Shown: in pieces, positions 10,963 to 21,663 of the stretch
Numbering within the stretch: the first letter of the stretch is position 1
Layout: every line of letters starts with the position of its first letter
NCBI RefSeq assembly: GCF_905171775.1
Contig: NC_053494.1
Location: 198,353,544 to 198,417,543, forward strand
Direction of reading: 5' to 3'
DNA length: 64,000 bases
Source of the DNA: Rana temporaria
Lineage: Eukaryota > Chordata > Amphibia > Anura > Ranidae
Program-made: the position numbers and the translations under genes
Notes under the pieces: model-generated
What the model was told of the DNA's origin: nothing
Databases searched by the model: none
Seen by the model: only the letters and a program-made list of their open reading frames with translations

Positions 10963-12333
10963 CAGTAGAAGAGACAGGAGTTTGACAGTAAAGTTAGCAA
11001 CCTACAGAGCTGCACAAGATAAGCCCCAGTTGACTAGAATACCCATTGTATCTTAGAACCCTGTGTATACACCAACATACTAGTGGAAACAAGGGGAGTG
11101 AGTAACTTGCTCCCCAATACCCAGAGAAACTAGGGATTACCCTTCACTTTTGGGATCACAAGGAAGTCAAAGGATATTGAGAATAAGCAGATCTGGGGAG
11201 TTTGACGACTGAGTACACCTGTTGCTCTGTACTGCATTGAAGCATGTTTACTTTAAAGGCTATTAAACTGGCTTGGGAAATATAAGGGAATGTAGATCCC
11301 GCCTACTGACCTTTGACGTCTGAGGGAGGTCCCTGTTCCAATTCCTGAGTCCTAGCCTTATTCTTCAAGGGAAACCCCTAACCCTAACCCACATGTCTTC
11401 ACTAGCACCCTGCCCTGCTGCCTCTGCACTGAGAACTGAGCGATCACACATTGCTGATCACTCAGTTTTCTTCTCTGCTCTGAGCATAGAACTGTGACGA
11501 TCAGTCACTGGCTCTCTGCCCCTCAATGGAGCTCTGGACTGGGATGGGAGCGGCTGGCTCAGTTTCACAGAGGCACAGCTGAGAGGCTGAGCCTTCTGCC
11601 GGTCTAGGGATATAGACATATCCCGACTGTAAAGTCCGGATCCTTTCCCAGCCTGGAGTGATGTCAGCCGACAGCAGGCTTTAGCCCATTGTTGGCTAAA
11701 AATGGGTCCCAGGAGTGAAGAACAAACTGCACTCCTGTGATCCATAGGAGAAGTATAGCCAAAAAAGTTTTGCCCATGCTTCTCCTATAATATGAACATT
11801 TTACCAGCCCACTCTTGCCTTCCAGTCCATGTAGACCCATCGCTTTCATGGGCAGTCTCACTAGCATGTAGATAGACACAGGTGATTAAAAAAAAGGCAT
11901 TCAAAGGTTTATCCATGTAATGCTATTTGTACTGATCTTCTGTAGATGTGACCAAATGTGAAGGGCTGTCTGGCACCCTGCCAGAGTGTCAAGATACAGT
12001 TTCCTCAACTCTGGAACCAAAAATCAGGTATTATATCTGGGAATTGCACCCAAGAACTAGATGACACGAGCTTAGATACAAACTCTAACTCTATGCAAAG
12101 TTCACACATTTTTACCACACAAAATCAGATCTTGATCACATTATCTTAAACAATGTAAACTTTAAACAGTAATATCATCAGTACATCTTACAGTACATCT
12201 AGTAAACAGCTAGCACCTAACAGTAACCTAATTTAACAGTGATCTGAGTAACAGTAATCTAATCAACAGCCAAGCACCTGAACACGCCTTGATTAGTTAG
12301 GGAGTCCACCCCAAGCAGTTCGGCAACAGTTCT
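10963..12333. other. No recognisable feature upstream of the ABCG-like exon
   Basis: I looked for further ABCG exons (Walker A, Signature motif) on the minus strand here and saw none. Short minus-strand ORFs at 11458-11879 have no recognisable domain. Confidence 0.4.
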
Positions 12334-12516
12334 TCAACATTCAAGAAGACCCAGGGCTGTCCAAATCTCATTAACCAGCTTTATTTTTACATCCATCTTC
12401 TCATTGAGTTTCAAGTTTGCAGAGACCATCATGGCTTCCTTGACTGTTAAATATGGTAATAACATGTCATCTTGCATTATATAACAGGACATCTTCCTGA
12501 ATGCTCTTAGTTCCCT
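12334..12516 (-). pseudogene. ABCG1/ABCG4-like exon fragment
   Basis: The minus-strand frame reads RELRAFRKMSCYIMQDDML and continues LTVKEAMMVSANLKLNEK, ending TALGLLEC then a stop. This is the segment following Walker A in ABCG1/ABCG4 half-transporters, where the Q-loop SCYIMQDDMLLPHLTV and EAMMVSA are hallmarks. ABCG1/G4 are membrane sterol exporters with an N-terminal nucleotide-binding domain. No Walker A or LSGGQ exon is visible nearby. An AG lies just before the homology (TTTGAG then GGAACT), but no good donor follows and a TGA comes directly after LEC. The divergence after NEK (KMDVKIKLVNEIWTALGLLEC) also suggests decay. It could be a true exon of a gene with large introns, but I favour a relic. 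The ABCG family assignment is strong; whether it is functional is uncertain. Confidence 0.6.
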
Positions 12517-13005
12517 CAAATGCCAGGCCCAAAATCAGTAGGCAAGAGGCTACCCTGCAATCCACTCCAAAAGCACCTGTGCCGGTTGGGTCTGTGACAT
12601 GACTAAATATTGATTTTCAGCTTACGAATGGCTACATTGTGAAGGCTCCAAGTTCATTTACATGACAGTAAAGCCATAGGCATATTCTTCTCATGTACAG
12701 TAGTGCTTCTTTTCTCAGAATGTTGAGAATAATGGGCCCTGTCACTTTAAGGTTATTGCAGTTTTTTTATACATGTGCATGGAGAACAGGAAGACGATGG
12801 AGGCTGCATAGGATACCTGCAAATTTCAAACCAAACAGTCCTTCTGCATGCCTTTCTAACTTTCTGGGTCCCTCTCTCACAGGGGTACACTAGCTATATT
12901 TTTAAACTTTAAGACATCAACACAACTTCTATTGGTGTCTCAATCTTAAAATTCAAGATAGGAAAGCAGTTGGCTTTTTCTAGGCCCAAGTATCCTCCAT
13001 GGAAG
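12517..13005. other. No recognisable feature
   Basis: Sequence between the ABCG-like exon and the minisatellite. I see no exon-like reading frame. Confidence 0.4.
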
Positions 13006-13325
13006 CCAGTATCTTCAAGGATTCTTTCTAGGAGGGGAGATCATTGCAGCCATGGTTCCTCCCAGGACACGAGGCATTTGCAACTATGGTCCCTTCAAGG
13101 AAAGGAGATCGTCGCAGCAATGGTTCTTTCCAAAGGTAAGATCATTGAAGTAATAGTTCCTTCCAGGAGGGGAAATTGTTGCAGCAATGGTTCATTTGAG
13201 GAGGAGAGACCCTGCAATAAGGCTTCTTTCTAGGAAGGGAGATCATTGCAGTAATGGTTGCTTCAAAGAGGAGAGATCTTTACAACGAGAGTTTCTTCCA
13301 GGAGGAGAAATCCTTGCATCACTCC
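13006..13325 (+). repeat. 34-bp minisatellite, ~9 copies
   Basis: Copies of a unit around GGAGATCATTGCAGCAATGG plus TTCYTTCCA recur at about 34-bp spacing (the ATGGTTC motif at 13052, 13086, 13120, 13153, 13187, then 13219, 13254, 13288). The plus-strand ORF across it is a by-product. Confidence 0.8.
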
Positions 13326-13681
13326 AGATCCTTAGGCCATGGCTTATGAACAAGACACTTGCATCCTCACAAGATGAAAGCTCTGAAGGATAGATCATGT
13401 GCCAATGAGCGCCTCAGATATTTAATAACACTCCCAGCCTACTGATTGGCCAGGCATTAAACATTTTTAACACAGAATGATATCCCTAGCAAACCCTACA
13501 GGAGAACACTCACAATAAGCAAGTGACTAAGATGATACACTCCATTCTTAGGGAGCACTAGCAGACACAAAGTTAAGCTTACTAAGGTTCTCTGCAAGAC
13601 CACAAAAATACCAAACGAGAATTTGGAGAAAAGCTGCTTCCCTACAACAACTTTTTAGAAATGACAGGTTCACTTTAACAT
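13326..13681. other. No recognisable feature
   Basis: Unique-looking AT-rich sequence between the minisatellite and the next MITE. Confidence 0.4.
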
Positions 13682-13685
13682 TTAA

Positions 13686-14183
13686 AGGGGTTGTAAAGGA
13701 TTTTTTGTTTCCCTAAATAGCTTCCTTTACCTTAGTGCAGTCCTCCTTCACTTACCTCATCCTTCGATATTGCTTTTAAATGTCCTTATTTCTTCTGAGA
13801 AATCCTCACTTCCTGTTCTTCTGTCTGTAACTCCACACAGTAATGCGAGGCTTTCTCCCTGGTGTGGAGAAAGCCTCTTGAGGGGGGAGGGGGCGAGCAG
13901 GCAAGTCAGAACACTCTCTACTTTGCAGATAGAGAAAGGAGCTGTGTGTTAGTGGGCGTCCTGACACTCCTGCTCGCCCCTTCCCCCCTTCAGAGGCTTT
14001 CTCCACACCAGGAAGAAAGCCTTGCATTACTGTGTGGAGTTACAGACAGAAGAACAGGAAGTGAGGATTTCTCAGAAGAAATAAGGACATTTAAAAGCAA
14101 AATGGAAGGATGAGGTAAGTGAAGGAGGACTGCACTAAGGTAAAGGAAGCTATTAAGGGGGAAAAAAATCCTTTACAACCCCT
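13686..14183. mobile_element. TTAA-type MITE (AGGGGTTGTAAAGGA)
   Basis: AGGGGTTGTAAAGGA and TCCTTTACAACCCCT are perfect inverted ends, flanked by TTAA (13682-13685, 14184-14187). The arms extend almost to the centre (CTTCCTTTACCTTAGTGCAG and CTGCACTAAGGTAAAGGAAG), so the whole 498 bp is nearly one palindrome. The ends match the TTAAAGG consensus reported for Xenopus T2/Kolobok MITEs. ORFs here are palindrome artefacts. Confidence 0.85.
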
Positions 14184-14187
14184 TTAA

Positions 14188-15208
14188 GCCCCCCTTCCAT
14201 CTTGTCAATTGTTTTCGAAATGATTTAGCAGCAGTCCAGTTAAATCTACAGAGGATTCTTTTAGAATTTTGCTCACATGGACCAAGAAACAAGAAAAAAT
14301 GTTGTAGCATTCTGAAATTCCCTAAGCAGCTATTACTCCATGTGAAAGATTTCAGCCTTCTACCTGTGGGAATCCCTCATAAGATTTATAATCCATAATA
14401 TTCCAGTCTGCGTTATCTGTCTGCACCATAATGCCGATCATCTGTCCCCTCAGGAGTGTGCACTCCGAATGTTTAATTACTAGCATTGATTAGTGCTACT
14501 TCAATTTTAACTCTTATAATGAAACAGGGACCATACATCTACTGTATGCCTAAAGGTCAATGTATTCCTGAACTGTTGAATTATTTATTAATTTTAATTA
14601 CTGCTTATTCCACTTTTTAAATGGCCTGGAAAGCAACGGCATAACAATTAATGGCTGTTAGAGCCCAAATCAGGGCTAATCTTTTTTTATGCCCCCCTGG
14701 ACCCACTAAAAAAATACTCACCAAACCAGAGCAGTGCTTCTCCACCACAAGATGTCTTTAGTTTTCACTCAACCCACAAAACTAAGGAAAGCATATGAGT
14801 GCAAAGTTCCCTGAACTAAAGGTGTATTAATAAAGAGAATGGCGCCGATGTTGCCACATCAGCAGTACTTAGTAGGTCTGTTCACTGCTGAAGTTGGGAA
14901 ATGTAATGTAGATGGGATTGTGCTATTGGCACTTGGCACAACAAAACAATAACGTTAATAGAACTGTGTAACGCAAAACAGTCTCCCCCATACTTGGGGG
15001 TAATCAAACAGTACATTGGTCTTGCTGGCCAAGTCTGTTCCAGGACACTCTTCAAAAATGGATCATTATTTCGAAAAAATAAATCTCTACCTTTTAAATT
15101 GAAGAAACACCTACGACGACTTCCTGGAACCAAGAATGGGATTTTGTCACTAGAACTGGATGGTTCCACAACTTTCACACCTCCTACTCTGTTCCTGGAC
15201 AAGCAACA
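14188..15208. other. No recognisable feature
   Basis: About 1 kb without repeat ends. The minus ORF 14882-15202 and the overlapping plus ORF from 14994 have no domain I recognise. Confidence 0.4.
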
Positions 15209-15660
15209 TTTAGTGGGGGTTCACCCAAAAAACAAATATATCACATTACATTTAGTATACCGAAAACATGTACAGTATGCTGTTTTTTTTTGGGGGGGTG
15301 TACATACGGTATTATTGGTATTTTCCTCCCGGCTTCCCGGTTCTCACTCCTGTGGGACTGGGCGTTCCTGTGCAGTGCCGCAATGTCATCTGGGACTTCG
15401 CCCATATGATTGACGTGCCTGAGAAAAACTCCCACCGGCGGATAAGGCGCGTCATGACTTTCCGAAAATAGCTGAACTGCGAGTCGGCTCTATATGGCGC
15501 CTGCGCACCGACTAGGAGCCGTGTAGCACTGATTGCGCAGGCCCTGTATAGACCCGACTCGCAGTTCGGCTATTTTTGGAAAGTCATGACGCGCCTTATC
15601 CGCAGGTGGGAGTTTTTCTCAGGCACATCAATCTACCTGTGTGGAAGTAAATACTGGGGT
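15209..15660. mobile_element. Degraded palindromic MITE
   Basis: A left end like the 2239 family (GTGGGGGTTCACCC) precedes a strong inverted repeat. GGATAAGGCGCGTCATGACT at about 15440 is matched by AGTCATGACGCGCCTTATCC at about 15582, and the centre is rich in GCGCCTGCGCACCGACT. No matching right terminus or TTAA was found, so it is truncated. Confidence 0.6.
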
Positions 15661-15687
15661 ATGCTCCTGGCAATTATTAGAGCTTAA

Positions 15688-16166
15688 AGCGGAGTTCCAC
15701 CCAAAAATGTAACCTCCGCTTTTCCGGTTCCTTCCCCCCCTCCAGTGTCACATTTGACACCTTTCAGGGGGGGAGGGGGAGCAGATACCTGTCTAATACA
15801 GGTATTTTCCCCCACTTCCGGGGATAGATCTCTGCAGTATCCACGGCGATCTACGTCACGTCTGGCCGCTCCTTCATCCCCCCCACTGTCTTCTGGGAGA
15901 CACACAGTTCCCAGAAGAAAGCAGGGACCAGTGAGGATGCGCAGCGTTACTCAAGTATGCGCAGTAGGGAACCAGGCTGTGAAGCCACAAGGCTTCACTT
16001 CCTGATTCCCTTACTGAAGATGACGCCGCCTCCACCCGGGTGCTGAGGGACAGATCGGCTTCGGGTGAGGACATCACAGGCAGGTAAGTGTCCTAATATT
16101 AAAAGTCAACAGCTGCAGTATTTGTAGCTGCTGACTTTTATTTATTTTTTTCGGCGGGACTCCGCT
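15688..16166. mobile_element. TTAA-type MITE (AGCGGAGTTCCACCC)
   Basis: It starts AGCGGAGTTCCACCC and ends GGCGGGACTCCGCT, flanked by TTAA (15684-15687, 16167-16170). It belongs to the same structural class as the elements at 2239, 33951 and 48301. It is non-coding. Confidence 0.8.
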
Positions 16167-16170
16167 TTAA

Positions 16171-17265
16171 TAATTGACTTGGGGAATCTATAAAACGTCT
16201 TCAACATTACAGAACAAGTCCAGTTTAATGTGACTAACTATTACTAAATAGACCATGACCTGGATAAATGAGAGTCTTCACAGACATTTTGCCATAAATA
16301 GGTGTAGTGCTCACCCCCAAAGGGCCCACTGAATGGTAGGTACTATGGTTCTTTCCCAAACTAGTGTGTTTACAGCCATGCACACAGATTGTGTTACTCT
16401 TCTGGCTCAAGTCTAGGGGTATCTTTTTCTGATGCTTTAATAACCTTGAACTTGGATGGGTGCAGGGTAACTGTGGGATATTCCTGTAGATCGGCATCCA
16501 AGTAGTACCTTGGGAGCACTTGTCTCTTTTTCTAAGATTCCTAGCACAGTTCTTGCGTAAGAAATATCAATATTTTAACACTGGCTGGCACTGATGTATG
16601 AGGGATATTAGCGGTACACAGTCACTGGGATCTCACACACTTGCCTGTACTCACATTCACAAATGTCCCTGGATATTTGGATGTCTCCTTTTAATATTAG
16701 CTAGACATTTCTCCTGTGGGCTCTTCAGACCAGATCAATAAAAGCAGTGCAGCGCAACCTAAAATGTAAATATAAACACTAATAAATAATGTCCATGAGA
16801 AGAAACAGTCCACAAGTGATTGTGAAAAGGCACAATGAAAATGACGGCATGCAATGTGGATCGAACGTGGCCAGAAATCCCTCCACCGCACACAGAGTGG
16901 CCTCTCACCTCACTGATTCGACCTAAAATAGGTCACATGACATGTAACTCATTCCCAGTATAACTACTTAGAACATCCAATCGATCAGCATACCAAAGGT
17001 GTCGATCAAGGTCCTGAGCTTTGTCTCCAACATGCATATGAAACATAAATGAAGACAATCTAGTGCTCTCTGTATAAGGAGTGTTTAATTGTAAGATAAA
17101 ACAAAAGCAAAACTACTCACAAAGATGGCACTCAGACTCGAGTGCATACAGACAGCATAGAAAACAATTGCAACAGCGATGATTGTGGGTGACGTCTGTC
17201 GTGACTCCTCCTCTTCCTCATACACGTTACGCCCGTAGGCGGGACTTCATCAGCGCAAGGTAGGA
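16171..17265. other. No recognisable feature
   Basis: Intergenic sequence. Minus ORFs at 16234-16497 and 16697-16891 lack recognisable domains. Confidence 0.4.
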
Positions 17266-17309
17266 TTTGCTTGCGCCCCCCAAAAAATTTTGAGCACCAG
17301 CCGCCACTG
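17266..17309 (-). mobile_element. hAT-type MITE terminus (fragment)
   Basis: A run of GAGCACCAGCCGCCACTG is the inverted form of the CAGTGGCGGCTGG terminus seen intact at 52245. The partner end was not found nearby. Another lone end lies at about 57925-57964. Confidence 0.55.
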
Positions 17310-17754
17310 GTACAGTGAAATATACAATTAATCATGTTTTTCTTTTCTCTCCCGCCGCTTGCTATGGGGGAAGTTTCAGAATGGAGAGCTGGGGAAGGGG
17401 CCAATATGTAATTTATCGGCCCCTTCCTTTTCTGAAGGAAGACAAGTGAGTGATCGGTAACTGTGTTTACTTTGTTTCAATTTGTAAATGAACAGGAAGC
17501 CGCTCAGCACTGAGTACTTCTCTTGTATTCACTGTCCAGTGCAGCTGAGGAAATATCTGTCCTCAGTCCCTTTTCGCTGTCTCAAAGTGAGACATCAGGG
17601 GTCTGTTTACACTCTTGATATTTCACCAAAGCCCTTCAATGGGGTTGAAAAAAAATTGTAAAACAAATTATAAAAAATAATATTGTAAAAAAAAAAAAAA
17701 AAAATGAAAACACCTAATTAAAATGAAAAAAAAAAACAAAAAAACGACTGACAC

Positions 17755-17873
17755 TGTCCACTGCCCTGCTGACAACGCCCACTGCTCTACTGACTGACAC
17801 CATTCACTGTCCTACTGACACCAACATCTGCCCTACTGATGCCCTCCACTACCCTAATGGCACTGTCCATATT
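17755..17873. repeat. Imperfect minisatellite (CCACTGCCCTACTGA-like)
   Basis: Variants of CACTGTCCACTGCCCTGCTGAC recur several times at roughly 25-30-bp spacing, directly before the TTAA element. Confidence 0.55.
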
Positions 17874-17877
17874 TTAA

Positions 17878-18729
17878 CCCCCCTGGCGGTATTCCCGAGT
17901 CTGGCTCGGGGTAAGATTTCTGTACCAAAAGCGGTTTCCCCGAGCCAGACTCGGGCTCGCCTCGCAGCAGCCACAGATAAAGTTACTTACCTTGTCCCTG
18001 GATCCTGTGATGCCTTCCCGTTGTGTGAGCGAGCGCCGTCCTCGCTCGATTCACACAGTGTCCCTGTGTGCTGCCGATCTCCGTTCCCTGCGACGTTACG
18101 ACGCACGGGGGCGGAGAACGACGCTAAATTCAAGAAAGTAAATAAACACATTACATACAGTATACTGTAATCTTATAGATTACAGTACTGTATGTAAAAA
18201 ATACACACACCCTTTGTCCCTAGTGGTCTGCCCAGTGTCCTGCATGTTCTTTTATATAATAAAAACTGTTCTTTCTGCCTGCAAACTGTAGATTGTCCAT
18301 AGCAACCAAAAGTCTCCCTTTATGTCAAAAGTGGTTTTAGAGCAGCTAGAAAACAGCGATAATAAATTATAATCACTTGCAGAATTGTGCGATAGCGATT
18401 TGTGGGGAAATTCGTCATCAAAAAGTAACGACAGCGACAATTCTGCAACTGAGAACATTTCAGTGATTTTGAGTTGATTACATTATTGAATAATTTTTAT
18501 TATAATTATATTATTATTTGTTATAATTATTTATAATTATTTATTATATTATAATTTATGATTTTGTTTTTCAAACTTTATCATACCTGGGATGCCTACT
18601 AGACTCTTGTTTGGACAGATTTAAGTGAGTTATTCCTGAGAATTACAGGCCTACAATGTAAAACGCCAAATCTCCTTGCAAAATAATTGTACCGCTTTCA
18701 GCACCTAAAATCTGAAATAATCAGGGAGG
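17878..18729 (-). mobile_element. TTAA element, CCTCCCTGGCGG family
   Basis: The left flank TTAA (17874-17877) precedes CCCCCCTGGCGGTATTCC. The right end ATCAGGGAGG is followed by TTAA (18730-18733). The interior matches 21699-22562 in the opposite orientation, including the inverted pair CCCGAGTCTGGCTCGGGG and CCCCGAGCCAGACTCGGG near 17895-17955. It is non-coding. Confidence 0.8.
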
Positions 18730-18777
18730 TTAATACATTTAAAACATTTTTCTTACATTTATCATTTATTTATAAGA

Positions 18778-18780
<3 letters not shown>

Positions 18781-18811
<31 letters not shown>
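18781..18811. repeat. (TA)n microsatellite
   Basis: A TA run on the left flank of the TAGGGCTG element. TA repeats also flank its right side (19586-19600). Confidence 0.85.
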
Positions 18812-19585
18812 TAGGGCTGTTACTGATCAAAATTTTTGTGTTCGATTAATCAATTTTTTTTTAATCGATTAATCGACTAATTTCGATTAATGTATTATTA
18901 CATACAGATCCAAATACTTTTAGCTGATCTCCTTGCAGGCTGATTTCCAGTGCAGCTACCAACCATTGGAAAAATGGATAGCAGGATACAAAAAACACAC
19001 AAAGGCAGCGCTCAATGGGAATAGCATTAAAACTTTTATAGTCTTCAAGTAGGTAACAAAATAAACATTGCACTGGAGATAAAATCGACGTAGCTACATA
19101 AACTGTAAAAATGGTGCGAGTAATTCCAAACGGTAGCAAAAGCAGTCATAAAAACATGTAGCTAAGTATGATACTGGTATAAAAATGTGTATAACGATGC
19201 CACTGCTGAATCCAGATGAGGAGAGGTTAACATCAGTCCGTTGGCATTTAGATGTCCCGTGAAGGGAACTATCACAACTCCCAGTGGATGGCTGTAGAAT
19301 CCCAGGTTGATAGAGGGAAGTGTAACAGCCCTTGTGTGTGGCAGATAGTAAAGGTTCCGCCAGGATGCAGATATGAAGGCACAGCAAAGGAGCCCTTCAG
19401 ATGGACACGGCAAGCCCCGCCGGTGTCCGTGACGTCACCGGATCTCCGACGGAACTCCCTGAAGGCCCGGATGCCGGCGGAGAGGTGAGTACCAATCAAA
19501 ATAATTTTGATCGATCAAAAAAAATTGATCGATCAAAAAAATTAAATATTAATCGATGAATTAATAGTTAATTTCCACAGCCCTA
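18812..19585. mobile_element. TAGGGCTG-ended MITE (hAT-like)
   Basis: The ends TTAGGGCTGTTACTGATCAA and ACAGCCCTAA are inverted, and both subterminal regions are rich in AATCGATTAATCG-type sequence. Both flanks are TA repeat, so a duplication cannot be resolved. A block of about 500 bp in the middle (about 18980-19480) is unlike the AT-rich ends and may be a separate insertion. Confidence 0.6.

Positions 19586-19599
<14 letters not shown>

Positions 19600-19652
<53 letters not shown>
19600..19652. repeat. (CA)n microsatellite
   Basis: A near-perfect CA run follows the TA repeat to the right of the TAGGGCTG element. Confidence 0.9.
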
Positions 19653-19654
<2 letters not shown>

Positions 19655-20358
19655 TTTGAGCTTTGGGGTGCACACCCTGCTGCAATAGGCTGCACACACC
19701 TATTATGACAGCCAGGGTGTCTTTGCTTATATGTGCTCCCCATGGTAAAACATATATATTTTAAGACTTAAAACAAGTGCAAATTGTCCCCGCATGCTAA
19801 CAGTACATAGTTGAGTTATTTCAGGTATGATTGAAGCGTCCTTTTAAGTAACCTAAATTTAGCAATTATACAAAGAGGACAATTTCTTCCAGACCACTTT
19901 AATAAAAATATATGTCCTATTTAGATTGCCAATAAAAGCTGCTTTTTAGAGAAAAAAAAAAGACCGGCCATCCATTTACTTACCGGCAAAGTAAAATTAT
20001 CCGCAATCTTCTATTTGGCACGGTGCAATCCCGCTACTATTAAGGTCTTGGAAATGGTTTAAACCCTCTAAGTGCTGCAATGTTTTATTGATTTTGCTCC
20101 GGCCTTGGATACGGTTAACCACAGCTTACTGACAATTTGCAGCTCCATTCTGAGCTTCCCCCCGAAGTAGCAGAGGTTTCACAACCTATGTTCATTAAGG
20201 CAGACAATTGTTACCAGGGACCTGACCTCAAAGATGCCAGGCGGAGAATTCTGATATACTAACAATCGCTGTTTATTTTTTCTGTCCACAAATCACATCC
20301 CTTTTAGAAGTTAACAAAAGGTTTTAAATTCCACGCTATTTTGTCTCGCAATGAGACT
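19653..20358. other. No recognisable feature
   Basis: Intergenic sequence without repeat ends or coding signal that I can recognise. Confidence 0.4.
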
Positions 20359-20360
20359 TA

Positions 20361-21341
20361 GGGCCAGATCCACAAAAGGGATACGACGGCGTATCTACTG
20401 ATACGCCGTCGTATCCCTGTTTCTATCTTTGGAACTGATCCACAGAATCAGTTTCCAAAAGATAGGGAGAAGATCCGACATGTGTGAGGCCCCGTACACA
20501 CGACAGAGGAACTCGACGTGCTTGGCACGTCGAGTTCCTCGTCGAGTTTTGGGATGAAGCCGCCGAGGAGCTCGGCGGGCTGCCTTCTCCCATAGAACAA
20601 CGAGAACAACGAGAAAATAGAGAACATGTTCTCTATTTTCTCGTCGAGTTCCTCGGCGGCTCCATCGAGCCAAAACTGTACAGACGACAGAGTTTCTCGG
20701 CAGAATCCGGGTTTTGACCGAGTTTCTCGGTGAATTCTGCCGAGAAACTCTGTCGTGTGTACGAGGCCTCAGGGACTTACACTGTCGGATCTTAGGATGC
20801 AGTACCTCGGCCGCCGCTGGGGGCATTTCTCGTCAAAATGCCGCTTCGGGTATGCAAATTAGCACTTACGGAGATCCACAAAGCTTTTACGCTTCTTTTT
20901 TTCTCCATAAGTATTAGTGTGCAAACGCAAAATTAGGGCTGCTTTTTCAAGGCCTAAACTGTTTAGGCCTTGTAAAAGTAGACCCTTCTATCCCGCGTCG
21001 CCGTCTTTTTTTTTTCAAATTTTTTTTTTTCCGCCGCAACTCGTATTTTTTTTTAACGCCCGTCGCGGTTCTCAAAACCCGGCACAACGTAAAACCGCGC
21101 AAAGCAAGTCGGGAAAATGACGTCGTGAGCATGCGCAGTACGTCCGGCGCGGGAGCGCGCCTAATTTAAATGTGACTCGCCCCATTTGAATAGGAACGCC
21201 TTGCGCCGGCCGGATTTAAGTTACACAGCCGAACATTTCTAGGTAAGTGCTTTGTGGATCGGGCACTTAGGTAGAAATTTTGCGGCGGTGTAACTTAAAT
21301 GGGAATATTTAAGTTACGGCGGCTGGCTGTGGATCTGGCCC
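20361..21341. mobile_element. GGGCCAGATCCAC MITE with nested Harbinger MITE
   Basis: Ends GGGCCAGATCCACA and TGTGGATCTGGCCC, with TA either side (20359-20360, 21342-21343). It shares its interior with 24126-24840 and 45104-45793 (AAACTGTTTAGGCCTTGTAA, GATACGACGGCGTATC). The segment 20488-20768 is a later insertion. Confidence 0.8.
20488..20768. mobile_element. Harbinger-type MITE, nested
   Basis: GGCCCCGTACACACGAC and GTCGTGTGTACGAGGCC are inverted ends. The flanks are TGA on the left and TCA on the right, an imperfect 3-bp duplication. The 24126 and 45104 relatives lack it at the matching place (between GATCCGACA and TTACACTGT), which confirms an insertion. The interior palindrome is built on CGACGTGCTTGGCACGTCG and GAACTCG motifs. 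Confidence 0.8.
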
Positions 21342-21386
21342 TAAATTCCCACCTAAAGTAGGAAAAGAGGCCATGATAAATCCCAC

Positions 21387-21505
21387 TGGATCAACTGTGG
21401 GCATGGAATTGGGTATATTGGATTGTATTTTATTATTATTATAATTTTTTTTATGGCTGAACTAGATGGACTTGTGTCTTTTTTCAACCTGACTAACTAT
21501 GTAAA
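21387..21505 (+). mobile_element. L2-type LINE 3' tail
   Basis: The sequence ends GAACTAGATGGACTTGTGTC, TTTTTTCAACCTGACTAACT and ATGTAA, the characteristic 3' end of L2-like LINEs. GGATCAACTGTGGGCATGG upstream matches the L2 copies at 23982-24123 and 44740. Confidence 0.75.
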
Positions 21506-21663
21506 AATTCTATTTCACCTAACAATCATGATCTCCAACATTAATTAGAATGGCAACAATGCATGAAAAAAAATAAAGTGCATGTATATCAAAATTCACA
21601 TATATATAGTGCAAAGAACAAAGTGGTGTAAATCCCTTCATGTATGTAAAGTGCATATGTCTT

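Noticed and set aside
14882..15202. 106-aa minus ORF
   Set aside because: No recognisable domain, no splice context, and an overlapping plus ORF of similar length. I cannot support coding.
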